A DNA stretch of 64,000 nt from positions 47,061-111,060 of the forward strand of contig JAMYHX010000092.1 in the NCBI GenBank assembly GCA_025529335.1, read 5' to 3'. The position numbers and the translations under genes are program-made. This document shows, piece after piece, positions 50,023 to 62,126 of the stretch (within the stretch, counting starts at the first letter, position 1; every line of letters begins with the position of its first letter). The stretch is from Rhizopus sp. PT2906. Lineage: Eukaryota > Mucoromycota > Mucoromycetes > Mucorales > Rhizopodaceae. Under the pieces are notes generated by a model. That model searched no databases. It had not been told where the DNA came from and saw only the letters and a list, made by a program, of their open reading frames with translations.

Positions 50023-53000
50023 TTATTCGTATCTTTGTAATGGTGATAAAGGGTATGTCATGCCACTTGCTAGAGAATGATGAGGATTATGCTGATTATT
50101 TAAAACAAACGACGGTGATGATTTAAACAGCTGACTACTTGAGTGCTGATTAGTGTATCTTGACGGTCGGGTATTACTTGAACTACGGGTATATTGACTA
50201 CCAGATCCGACAGACATAACCTCTATTGCAGGATCATAATAGAGCCCTTCTTCGTACTTGTCCCATGTCATTGTTGGAATCGAATTGGGATCAAAATGAC
50301 CTTCGTCTGCACCAACAATCACCTTTTTACCTTTCTCTCCAAGTACCACACGTGTGTTTCCCCATGAGAAATCGTCAAAATGCCAATATGAGTAGATGGG
50401 TATATAGAACGAAAAGACGGGTATGGCAAAAATTGAGACAATCATCCAGGCGATATGCTCCCACTTTCTGTGAAGTATAAAAATGATCGCTTGAAGACCG
50501 TAAACACCAGCGATGGTAATGATGGACATGAGAGGTATGTTGCTTGTTGAGGTAGCTAACGTGTAGATAAGATAGGCAAGGTAGCCGACAATGGCAGGTT
50601 GAACCAAGGTACTGACCAAATCCAGCATGACAACAAATCGCATTGAAAAGCAGCAAAATCCACAAAGCTGAGGCAAGAAGACAAGCTCGCCAAGGTTATG
50701 AATCGTCGAGTTGATCCAACGACGACGCTGAGAGAGCAAGACACTCCATTGGTCAGGCGCATTGGTAGCACATTTGGCATCAGCAACAAATTTGGTTTTA
50801 TAGCTGGGGAAATGCTTCAAGATCAACGTTGTCAAATAACGATCTTCACCAAGATGTAACAAGTTCTTCTTGTGAAGGGTGTCTACTCGGTTGATTTGAT
50901 AATCTTCAATTACTTGATTGGACGCTAGCAATGGCTGATTTTTGGTAGGCGAGCGAATACGGTACATACAAAAGCAACCCGGTAAACAGGTCACGGATCC
51001 AAAGAGCGATTCAAATGCCTTGATCATATAATGCGAAATAAAGTATTCATAGACTTGGATCATCGTCACCCAGGTATCCTTTTCGTTTGACAGCTTCGTT
51101 TCACCACACAGACCAATGACCTTGGCATCATGAACAAAGGCAGAGACAAGACGGTTGAGTCCGTCTGGCATCACTTCAGTATCGGCATCTACCATAAGCA
51201 CAAACTCATAAAAGCTAGGATTGACACCAATCACATTCTTGATCTGATGATATATCTCAAGTTCCATAGGGGTCATGGGCGCATTAAAATGCACCTTGTT
51301 CAAAAATCTCATCAGAACCAACTGTGAGTCTCGTTTACCACGGTTACCCGGTTTCTGTCGTTCACTAGGCTTGCCCACCTTGGACACAACGATATAAGGC
51401 ACGACATGTCCCGAAGATTCATATAGTCCAGAATAGACTTTACCCATATTGTGCTGCTTTTGTCCTTCCCCCACAGAGAGAAACGATAAAGGTTCAGGGT
51501 CTACAGATGGATCAACTCCCAAGATATCCAATACGATACGCGGCGTGGGCTTGTCGTTACCGCCACCTACAATCATACCATCACAAATGATAAACAAGAG
51601 CTTTCTCTTATCGTCGTATTGTAACGCAGCAATCGAATCAATCGTTTTCCGAAGTTCGTCCTCTCCTTCGGTATAACAAGGTACTTGACATATCACAAAT
51701 TTGTCGTGCACCTCAGGCTCTCGTGTTGTACCAAACTGGAGGGCAGCTAAGAACTTGAAGACGATGACCAAACAAAGGAAAATTGTGACAATCAAAAGGA
51801 GGTATTCCGCAAAGATACATCGAGCTGAATTTCGTTCGTCGACTGCGCCAACATAAAACAAGTTTCTCAAGCACACCTCTTGACGATAACGTACTTCTGG
51901 ATCTAGAGGCAGGGCTGCCCAAAGCTGAGAGATATCTTGTCCTGACTTTTGACGAAACAGATTGACAACCACGTCCGACATGTAATCCACTTCGATCCCG
52001 TCTGCGCTTCTGTTGCCTACATTTTCTGGAAACTGTACACGTCGACCGCCTGCTACGTAATAGGTCAAGTCATAGATACTGCCGTTTAAAATGGCCCATG
52101 TCCTAAGGGTTTTCGTCCCACTGATATCAGCCGGCATGGTAGCTTGTTTGTAGACTTCGGCAGAACTGTATCCCATGCTGCCGAGTTTGTAATTTTTGCG
52201 AAAGTACATCATTTGTTCAAAGTACCAATCGGGTCGATAATCGTCTGTCCATGCACGGAAATCATGGTACTTGGAGTTTGTGTCGGTAAGATTAAAGTGA
52301 TAATCCAGGGACACGTATTCGGAGACAGAGCCATTCACGCCTTGACAGAGAGCAGAGACTTGCACAGGGAAAAGATCACTTGCGTCCTTACCAGCATAAG
52401 CCATAATGGCAGAGGTTGAGATGACCTGATTTGCCCAATGATGGGGCGCAAATTTGGTCAGATCAAAGACTTCACCACGAATAGCAATATATGCATTTCC
52501 AGGAGACGTATGTGCTTGCAGCTCGGATTGCGAAAAGACATTTTGATGAGGACAGATCAGTTTACCGAAAAAGACGAGAAACCAAATGATAAAACCGGAT
52601 AAGCAAAGGATGATCGTGCACAGAGTGACTTTTTCTCGCCAGGCAATTTGGATGTCCTTACGCTTCATCCCGCCGCACCAGGTCAAAAAGGGAGATGGAA
52701 TCCACCAGGTCATGCACCAGACAAAAAAGAGCCAGCGTTTTCGGACGCCTGACATTTCATGTTTTTCTTCGTCTTCTATTGGCAGTGTTTGTTGCTGTGG
52801 TATATTCTTGAGTTCCATATATGACGCTCCAAAAGCCTCAGAGACTGTATCGGTTTCATAGTTGTATTGTTGATCTGCTGAGGCAAGGGAAGCTTCTGAG
52901 TAATAGCCGCTGTGACGAAGGGAAGGGAGAGGTAGACCTGCTGCTGATGCAGCAGCAGCAGCTATTTTTGTCTGCTTTTTGTTGTTACTAATAAGGTCGA

Positions 53001-55294
53001 CATTAGAGCCTACGGTGGAATTAGTTGGGGCTACTGAAAATTCGTCACCAATGTCTCGTACTGGTTGCACGTTTTGGTGCTCTTTCTGTTTTCTCTGTTC
53101 TTCCTTTTCCGCAGACCGCAGCATATCCTCCAGCTGTTTCCATACTTTATCATTCATAAATATCTGAAATGATGATTAATTCAAGAAAAAAGAGAGGGTG
53201 CTTGATTTATCAGAAATCATACCTTTGTCTGTCCCATCCTATAGTCTTCATGAGGCAACCAGTTTAGTAAGTCGCATGTGGCTTGACATCTCGAACTCAG
53301 TTCTCTATCATGCTCTATGTTCAATCCGCTCAGCACCCGTGCATAGCGTTCGCAAAAGTCTTGGTATGTATAGGTATTCAGTAGGCTCTTTACTGCCTTG
53401 TATCGTTCAGTAATAGACGTAAGACCAAGTGAGTCTGTTTGATCTTGAACAAATGACGAATCAAAATGAATGGAGCTAGATGTAGGTTGAATGACAAAAA
53501 CAAACCAAGGAATGGTTTCGTCTAGAGCTGAAAAGATATCGCCCAGCAAGGACTTGAGCTGTTTGAGGACAAGGGATGTCTTTGGTTTAGATCGCGACTT
53601 TTCGTTCTCTGCTGATTTGGATCGTTTTGTGGATGGCGAACGGCCAAGCCCAGATTGTGCGCTGACGATAGCACCTTGCTGTTTGGGATGATGCTCGGTC
53701 ACTACTTGTTCAAAAAGACCGGCAACAAACGAGTTGATCGAAGCAGGCAAGTCCGCATTATTACCTGCAAACAAAGATACAAAGTCTGGGTCGATCGTGT
53801 CTCTGTTGGCTTCAATAAATCGTGGCGTATACAATGTCTGTCCCGTAAAATGCTGGATTGCAAAGAGAGGAGCTCCTGTTTCTGATTTTTCAACTGAAAA
53901 GCAATTATTGTTGTTGTTATTAGAAACGGCATCTACCAAGGCTCTGCCTTGTTTATCATCTGTATAATCGCTCTTCTTGGAATAACTGCTGATGGTATCA
54001 ATCATATTGTTCAAAAATTCTGGACAATCGGACGCAGGGGTATGCACAAAATCGCAGTCTAGCCCGTCATTCTTGTGCTCTTGCACGCTTGTTTCAAAAA
54101 GGTATTGGTAGATATAGTCATGCAAACGTTCGTTGGCGTAATTTATGCACAAGGCTTGAAAGTTGCCGAGGGATGAATGAGAGGGCAGATCGAGAATACC
54201 GATAAGATTCAGGTCATCGTTACTGCATACTTTAGTGTTGATGTACTCTACCAGCCAATTGAAGAGAAGAGAGTAAAGTGTCGAGACGAGTTCATCGCGT
54301 TGCACGGAGGCCTGCTTGGGATCAAGAATAAGCGTAGTGACATCCTTTTTGATCATCTGTGTCTTGTAAGTCAATGAAAATTCAAGTGCACGAGCATCTA
54401 CACCGAGAGCATCCGCAACCCATTCGAGCTCCTGTACGTTCTTCACATAAGCTCCTTCCTCCTCGCCTATAGCAAATTCCAATTGGCCCAAATGAAGTAA
54501 AGTAGCAAGTAGATACATTATCCTTGACGTCTTTTTTGTGCTTAAACCTAATATTCTCATCGCTGCCTTCAGACATTCGTACTGCTCTTGATCTTCGTAT
54601 GGCTGATCTGATCGAACATATCGGGATTCAAAGGTGGCGGGTAATGAAAAAAGGGATCGCTCCTCTGGAGATGCGCCGAACAATAGATGATAGAATACCG
54701 GGTAATTGTGTCGGCTGATGACTCGTCGTTTATCAAATAAAAAGGTCAATAATTTCGATCCGATCATCCTGCCGCGTTCGTTATACTGGATCTCTATGTA
54801 TTTCCCGCATGAATCTGCAAAGGCGTCCAAGATGGTGTTGATCTGTAAGATCTGAGTTTGCAGCTTTGTTTCCTTTTTATGAGTACTGAGAGTCACGAGA
54901 TGTGAAAGGATAGACTGGGATGTGTCTTTGCTTTGGTATTTGTTACTATAGCAAAGATAAAAAATAAGTACCCTGTGTGAGCATAAAAAAGGAGGATCAA
55001 TGCTTACTGCAATAGAATCGACTGATTGATGCCAGTTCTTCTCATATGAAGATAGACTTGGTTTATGAGTTGAAATAAATGAGGCGCAAGTGGACTAATT
55101 GATCCAGTCGTATCCTTGTATTCTGTGGCATAGTTTAGAGATGCTGTCAGGTCAAATGGAGTAGAATGAGCTAATGAGACCAAGATGTTGTCGCTTATAC
55201 GAGTATAAAGCTGGTTTGCCTCATAGTTGTCTTTGAGTGTTTTTACAAGAGAGGCATCAGAAGCGCAAAGGTCCCATAGAACCTGCTTTTTCAT
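50023..55294 (-). CDS. Chitin synthase with an N-terminal myosin-like head (class V/VII type), 1716 residues
   Basis: Model (minus): exons 55294-55008, 54945-53223, 53163-50023. Residues 1 to about 665 are myosin-head-like (INQSILL, IQYNERGRMIGSKLLTFLFD, FGASPEERSLF, LLATLLHLGQLEFAIGEEE, LNWLPHEDYRMGQTKIFMND). The nucleotide motifs are lost: the P-loop position reads HNKYQSKDT (residues 96-104), switch I reads ADSCGK, and switch II reads ILDLPSHSS. Two membrane segments (about 810-870), a cytochrome-b5-like region (about 880-945, GEVFDLTKFAPHHW) and the GT2 chitin synthase domain follow, with VDADTEV, EDRYLTTL and the QRRRW signature, then C-terminal membrane spans. No C-terminal DEK-type domain is seen. 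It makes cell-wall chitin; the head probably serves in actin-linked delivery or folding, not as a motor. Confidence 0.93.
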
Positions 55295-55796
55295 GGTTTA
55301 GTTAAAAGAGAAAAAGAAGAGAAAAGAAGAGATGCCTTCTTCTACTCCGGTATTTGTGTAATCTTACACAAGGAAAGGGGAATTTGTTGAATGTTTGTCT
55401 ATCAGCGAACCCCTCTTTTCCTTTTTGTTAAAAGAGGTAGAAATATAATAAATTTAATAGAAAGGGAGAAAGGAGGGGGTGAATACTTTCAAAAATGTTA
55501 ATAATAACCCTTTTTTATGAATGCTTCATTTACTGTTAGTGTAACACTTTAAAGAAGGGCTAGACTTCATTATATCCCTGGATCTTTCATTTCAATTCAC
55601 GTGACCTTATTGGTAGATGATGGATGAAAGGAAAAGGGGGAGGAGGTGTGGCTAAATAGAAAAGGGGACGCACAATTTGCAGAGTTCATTCAAATTAATA
55701 AAAAAGTGAAAACACGTTTTTAAGGTGACACAATAAAGAATAGTTTTTATAAACAGACACTCATTCTTTCTTCTTTTCTCTTTCTTCAACTTAAAC
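55295..55796. other. Divergent promoter region
   Basis: Between the chitin synthase and the Gln-rich gene. Contains CACGTGA (E-box-like) at about 55599-55605 and pyrimidine-rich leaders at both ends. No gene seen. Confidence 0.5.
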
Positions 55797-57692
55797 ATGG
55801 GACTTTTAAAGATTGGAAGTCTTTATAAAAAGAATAAAAAGAAATCAATCATAGAGCAGAGCCCTCCTGTTGCTCCACCTTCTTTACCTACTTTATCACT
55901 TGATGAACCATTAAAACCACGACAAGAACAAGAACAACAAACCGTAACTGCTGGCTCAGGAAGTTTGTTTGATGATATCTTGGCTGAACTCAATTCACCT
56001 ACGGGTAACATAAAAATACAAGGAAATACATGTGTCGTTATCTAATATTCTCTTATTTCAGCAAAAAAGGAAGAAAGCTTACTCGATGATTTTTCTTTAG
56101 CATTGGCTTTATCTCAAAAACTAGACTTGAATCATGACGAACCTTTAAAAAAGAAGGAAACACCCAAGCCGACGAATCAAACTGCAGAAAAGAAACAATC
56201 CAACTTATTGACAGGTGACAGTATTTATAGTAACTATTTAAAAAATCTATCAGCACTGGATGACACTTCATCTCCTGATACCTCCATGTTTTCTTCGCTT
56301 TTAAATACCAGTCATATTAGTAATAATAATAAGAGCACAACACCTGTCGCTAGCAGTTCGACGCCCACACTAAGGCCACCCGTCACAACCATGAAGGTTT
56401 TAGACTCGGACATTTCGGATTCAGAAGAGTCCAAAAAGGACGATGATGAGGATGAGGATGACCGTGTAACGAGAGGCATACGTCCAATCATGGAACGACG
56501 TACACAGGATCATCGTCTGAAACGCAAGATCGATTCCTGGACTAATCGTGTTGACCCAAACGCCAATCGCGTCGAATCAAATGAGGCAATGATTGAAAGA
56601 ATGAAGGACAGACATCGAAATCAAGTCAAACTGGCCGCTCTTCAACGACAACAGGAAATGCAAAATATGATGATGATGAACATGGTTCCACAGCCTTATG
56701 TATTACAACACCCAGGAAATTTAATGATGGATACTAATAATAACAGTGGCATCTTCCCTTCGTTCCCTGCTACCATCTCTTCACAACCACCACCATTACA
56801 ACAACAACAACAACAACAACAACTACCTCAACAGCCATTACCTACCGAAGTTCATCCTCAACCCGCTGTGTCAGAATACCCGCAAACAAAAGTATATCAG
56901 CAAGCACCTCATGTGTTTAACAATGGCAGTAATATTACCAACAGTAACACGAGCCTATACGCTACACAGGCTGCATCCACGCAATCTTCTCTCTCATCCG
57001 CTGCGAAAGAAGAAGAGCCTAAACAGCAAGAAGATGATGACACTCATGACGAAGGAGACGGTGCCGAAGCAGATGGCGAAATCAGTGAAGATGACGAATC
57101 ATACTCGGTCATTCAAAGAAAAAAGTCTTTTACAAGTGTCAAGAGTACCACTCCCTCGACTGAGCACAGACGAACAATGAGGTCATCACGATCAACTCCT
57201 AATCTGAAGAAGAGCAAGAAAAAATCAAGCCATAGCAGAAGAAATTCCCAAGATCATTCCGCTTCAACTCCCTCCTCTTCTTCCGATTACCCCTTGACCC
57301 CTCCTCTACCACATCACCAACAGCAGCAATTACTGCAACAACAACAACAACAACAATTACAGCTGCAAATGCAGCATCATCCTCAACAATTATACCAACA
57401 ACAAGGCCATCTTCCACAACAACCCATTAGACATATGAAGAGTGAGCCTGAACTTATTCATCGTAGAAAGACACAGCAGATGATGCAGCATCAACAACAG
57501 TTACAGCATGAATGGGACCGTATGCAAGCTTACCAACGAGAACAACAATTGAAACTAATGCAACAACAGCAATACATGTCAATGTATCCTGTCATGTACT
57601 ATAACCAGCCAATGATGATGCAACCTTCTAAATCCACAAGTACTACAGCTAGAATGTCTCATTCTCATTCATTTCATACCACACCAAGATAA
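55797..57692 (+). CDS. Gln-rich, largely disordered protein of unknown function (612 residues)
   Basis: Model: exons 55797-56004 and 56062-57692. The N-terminus (MGLLKIGSLYKKNKKK) starts Met-Gly and is basic, so N-myristoylation plus a polybasic membrane anchor is conceivable. Short acidic/hydrophobic motifs recur: LFDDILAELN and LLDDFSLALALSQKL. The best-ordered part is about residues 200-255 (GIRPIMERRTQDHRLKRKID, MIERMKDRHRNQVKLAALQ), a likely basic helix. The rest is Ser/Thr-rich, acidic (DDDEDEDD), poly-Gln (runs encoded by CAA/CAG) and Met/Gln-rich at the end. The composition suggests a scaffold or regulator that may phase-separate. No family recognised. Confidence 0.75.
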
Positions 57693-57766
57693 CAAGAGTA
57701 ATAATAATAAGCATAATCATATAATAAATAAAACACGTCATGTATTTATGTAGTTTGCTTACACAT

Positions 57767-57794
57767 CTTCCTAAATGGGTATTGATACTCATGT
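57767..57794. repeat. 28-nt exact copy of a casein kinase I exon segment
   Basis: Identical over 28 nt and in the same orientation to 60633-60660, which encodes MSINTHLGR at the end of casein kinase exon 4. Flanks do not match beyond a few bases. Such an exact match is very unlikely by chance and marks a copied or captured scrap of this gene or a paralogue. Confidence 0.7.
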
Positions 57795-59759
57795 GCAGTG
57801 GTTTGCATTTAAAAAACCAAATTTTTAGAAAATGAATGACGTGTTCTCAGTACATCTGATAAGAATGACTTTAATAACAATAGTAGCTACTAGTATAACA
57901 TTGATAAATGATCACATTGACCACATTAAATCATGCTGACAACATCTAATTTAATAATACTCTGCTTCATAGAGAATCTACTTTGCTTGTCATCGACTTA
58001 TTTGACTTTTACAAAGGTAAAGTTGAATTCAACAATCAAGAATTTAGAAGACCTTTTTGCAACGAATGATAAACCTTTTACTTCAAAGGTCCCTAGCTGA
58101 CCGCGTATTTGCGCCCCCCCCCTATTTGAGTACAAAGCAAGCCTTTAAAAAATGCGACATGGATAACTATGAAATTTGTTCGAAATTGAAAGATATACAC
58201 TCTTTCCGGAAAGTAAATTCGCCTGTGATCGAAAGTAAATTCGCCTGTGATCGAAAATAAATACACCTATGGTGAGAACAAAATTCATGTTGCATGAAAT
58301 GTAAATTCGTCGTCGCCAAGAATATTTTCGTAATATTAACAGGTGGGCTGTCTTGGAGTTGAAATTAACTTAATATTAGAAATAGCCCTCTTTAGTCTGT
58401 TTGTAAAAGTTTAAATTCTTTATTCGGTCTTTCCATGAAATCAGAAGAACATGTAGTCATATTTGGCAATGCATATTCTTGAATGGTTACGAGGCAGATT
58501 GCTCTCGTTTGATACGATTTCTTTGTTCCAGGTATCCGATCCTGAAACTTGTTTGTAAAAGAAAAAAAAAAAAGTATAAAAACCCATTTTAATTGAGTCC
58601 TTTTTTTGCTTCTTTACAGCAGTTATCAAGTATCCCTCTGAGTGTTCAAAGATTCACCAATCAAAACTAGCCTGTCCTCATGGTCCTTGCTCTGACTCGC
58701 TTGTCCCGCCCTCTTTGCTCTCTGGCGCGTATACCTGGAACGTTCTCCCAGTTGCCTCTTCCTGTGCTCTGGGTTCTCTCTGTCCTCCGTTCCTTTTTTT
58801 TTTGTTTAAACAATCCTGGGTAGTTATCGCTACCCTCCCCAGAATGCACCTTGGTGGTAAGTAAAACTAATATTAGGATATGTGCTCTAATACTAACATA
58901 CTTTTTCTCTCTTTTTCTACATATACTCATTATCTTTCTCTCTCTCTCTTTTGACATGATGTCGTTTTATTCAAACATATTTTTCTTTGTCGTCTTTTTA
59001 CGCAAATAATTTTTTTATTTTATGGCAACATTTTATAAAATTAATGTCAATAATTAACAAAAATACAGTAAATGGTACCATGAAAGAGTTTCTCAACTTT
59101 TTAAAAGAAAATCCAAAGCAAGGAAAATGATTATTGACAAAAATAGTTTTGAGGTCTTTTCGACACTCCCCTTTAGTACACATACTCTTTGTGCGGCTAT
59201 ATTATCTATGTCCTCCGGTTATTAAGCTAGCCTCCTTTCAGTTCCTTTTCTTGTACCTTACTTGCTCACTGACTTCATATATTCCACGATACTCCTTTTA
59301 AGTTTGATACGGTTATACGTCGAATACGCTCACACGTCGCCCTCCTCCACTTAAGAGGTGAATTAATGCTATCCAGTCGGACATCTCTTTTATTTATAAA
59401 GATTAACCCTAACCCCCTGGCAATCTTACTACTTTCCTGGTTTCTATCTTGTTCCCAAACACTTGGATTGATATTACTTGGAACAATTTGTCCCTTATCT
59501 TTAAAGATATGTATAATTGTAGTTTACATCATTCAAATGAATAATCTCTCCTTACTGTTCTTTGAATGGGAGAATCTACCAAAAGATATACATTCCCGTT
59601 TCAACGGAGATGAAAAGTTGCCACTACATATTTTGTTTATTAATACTTTCTCCCAAGTTTTCATACCAAAATATTCATAATCATAGATATAAACTTTTTT
59701 ATTACTTTATAAAAAGAAATAACCAAAAAAAGACATACATTGTATACATATATATTTCT
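57795..59759. other. Non-coding region with repeats
   Basis: No gene recognised. It has a C run (about 58117-58126), the 22-nt tandem repeat listed separately, and a short patch richer in G+C (about 58668-58795) than its surroundings, possibly an old insertion. A C/T-rich tract lies at about 59200-59350. Confidence 0.45.
58211..58276. repeat. 22-nt tandem repeat, two perfect copies and one decayed
   Basis: The unit (58211-58232) repeats exactly at 58233-58254; 58255-58276 matches at about two thirds of positions. The AAATTC-rich unit resembles subterminal repeats of DNA transposons, which is an inference only. Confidence 0.8.
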
Positions 59760-61404
59760 TTAATGAATACCGCAAGTCATCAAGGACATCAAAGTTTGCC
59801 AAAGTCCGCGTTGTTGATGACCTTGTTGTTCCTGTTTGGTTTGGTCATAGGTCGTGTTAAGACCACCATGATTAGGCGACTCGAGCATCAGTTGATAGTT
59901 GTTATTAGTATTATTATTATTATTAGTTATTTGCTTAGAGGGCATAGTTGTCGTATTATTTGTTGTGTTGATATTGTTTGGTAGTGGAGGTGCAGATGGA
60001 TCGACCGTCATCTTGGGCTGAGAAGCATGTCTTCTGACTGAATGATTTATTGATTTACGTGTTGTTGCCAATTGTTGCTGTTGAAGTAATTCTCTAGCTT
60101 GACGTCTACTTTCCCTTGTCTATATATACATGGTTAATATATATAGGTGAGCTGAGTAACATTTTGTCATGTCCTCTACCTCGGGTCCTTTGTTCAGCAA
60201 CATCCAATCATAGACGCCATCATCTTTTTCTCCCAGACGATAGAGTACTTTATTAAACAGTTCCCGTAAGAAGTCATAATCTGGTGTTTCTTCAAAGCCC
60301 AATTTACGAACATACTGTAAATAGATTCCGAATTCCTCTATATAGAATATTACATATTGCCCTTACTCAGCTAAATAATATATATATATATATTTTTTTT
60401 TTTTACCTGGAAACCCTTCACAGAGCTCCTTGATCGAGGTCGATTGTTTCTTTTCACCTATTTTTTCATACTTTTGTTTATTGGTAGCTGCCTTGAGACC
60501 TTGCCAAGGTAATGAACCACGTAAGAAGTACATAAACACATGACCCAAAGATTCCAAATCATCTCTTCTTGATTGCTCTGTTATAGAGTTAATTACATGT
60601 ATTAACCAAAAGGCAAATATATGATTGTACCTCTTCCTAAATGGGTATTGATACTCATGTATCGAGCAGTTCCCGACAAACTTTTACGTTCTCGGTAAGG
60701 TATATGCTGCTTTGTCTTTGGATCACGATATAGCTTGGCCATACCATAGTCAATAAGGAATACTGTATTGGCATATTTTGTGCCTGGTCTGCCAATAAGG
60801 AAATTATCTGGCTTAATATCTCTGTAAATCAAATTTCTTTCATGAACACTTTCCACTCTATCAATCTAATGTGTGTAACTATACAATTTATTCCCCTCAC
60901 GATTAATTATCCTTTTGACTCTCCTTACCATCTGTTTGGCTAACATGGCAACTGTCTTGATCGAATGTTTTCTACCACACATGTCAAATAGATCTTCTAA
61001 ACTTGGACCTAATAAATCAATCACCAATATATTGTGCAATCCTTCTTGTCCAAAGTAATAAGCACTCGGAACACCGGCTATTGATCCCGAATGAGTAATG
61101 GATTGTATGATATGATTACACTTTACGTAAACCAGCAAGTACTTTATATGTTCTGTATTCGTCTCTGAGTTGAGGTGCATCTGATTTCCTTGGTTCAAAC
61201 TTAATTGCCACAGATTGATTATTTAGTAAATTGAGACCTATAATGTCATTGTTTATTATGCATTCTATATGACTTATTATCTATGTTGACCAAAAAACCT
61301 TCATACAATACACCAAAACTTCCTTCACCCAGCTTTTTTCCAACTCTATAATGTACTCCAACTATATTGGTGGAGGATGAACTGTTGCTGTTATTTTTAT
61401 GCAT
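59760..61404 (-). CDS. Casein kinase I (CK1 gamma/YCK-like) serine/threonine kinase
   Basis: Model (minus): exons 61404-61299, 61237-61127, 61077-60929, 60865-60631, 60577-60407, 60337-60180, 60119-59760; 429 residues. The kinase domain (about 17-300) has [15 protein letters not shown] (Gly loop), [20 protein letters not shown] (catalytic Lys and Glu), [34 protein letters not shown] (catalytic loop), [14 protein letters not shown] (DYG for DFG, normal in CK1), and [20 protein letters not shown] (CK1-specific). The C-terminal tail is Gln/Asn-rich and ends LMTCGIH, with a single Cys but not the double-Cys palmitoylation end of yeast Yck1/2. CK1 enzymes act at membranes in endocytosis, nutrient sensing and morphogenesis. 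The first intron uses an unusual GTTTTT donor. Confidence 0.95.
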
Positions 61405-62126
61405 TTATTATTATATTATTATTATTATTGTAAAAGAGAAAGTTTTCTCTTTTTTTCTCTCTATGCTTTTTTTTTTGCTTTGGTTGGATTAAATTATTCT
61501 ATGTTTGTAAAGAAAAAAAGAAGAAAAAGAAAAAGATATTCACTATTTAAAACGGGGGGCAACAACAAGAAAAGAAGAAAGGGAAAAAAGGGAGAAGTTT
61601 TTATAAGAGAAAAAAAAACAAGGGCGGGGTTTATTTGAAAGCGACAGAAAAAGAGAGTGAGAGACAGAACAGACTTCTAAAAATATTCGCTGCACTTTAA
61701 AGAGGTAACAAGATGGGATAGAGTTTGTTGTTACACAAGGATAACCAATGAGATAAAATGATCATCATAAATTAAACTCATTCATCCTAAATCATCTTGA
61801 GCTTTGCCCTTTACACCTTGTAATAATAATGTTGCTATTATATAAAGATAAAGGAAACAAGTTTAACCTTTGAGTTATTGTGTTTAATTACAAACTTCCA
61901 AAACAGAACAACATAATATTGATTCACTCTTAAAGAATAGTCATTTTTATTATTTTTGTCACTGCAAGTAACTCAAAAGACATTAAGCGCCACAACTTGT
62001 TCCAGTTTGCTTCAGCTAACTAGAAGACTAATGAATAATGAATAATGTATTATTCGTCTTATACTTATCGAGGCGTTAAGGAATGCACTGCCGTTATGGA
62101 CAGCGCATTAAATCCAGGGAGCACCG
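61405..62126. other. Casein kinase promoter and spacer
   Basis: Contains an AT-trinucleotide run right before the ATG (about 61406-61432) and purine-rich stretches on the plus strand (61510-61660). No gene recognised. Confidence 0.5.

Noticed and set aside
58667..58957. 96-codon Arg/Glu-rich minus-strand frame
   Set aside because: Made of simple-sequence and C/T-rich DNA; no family features.
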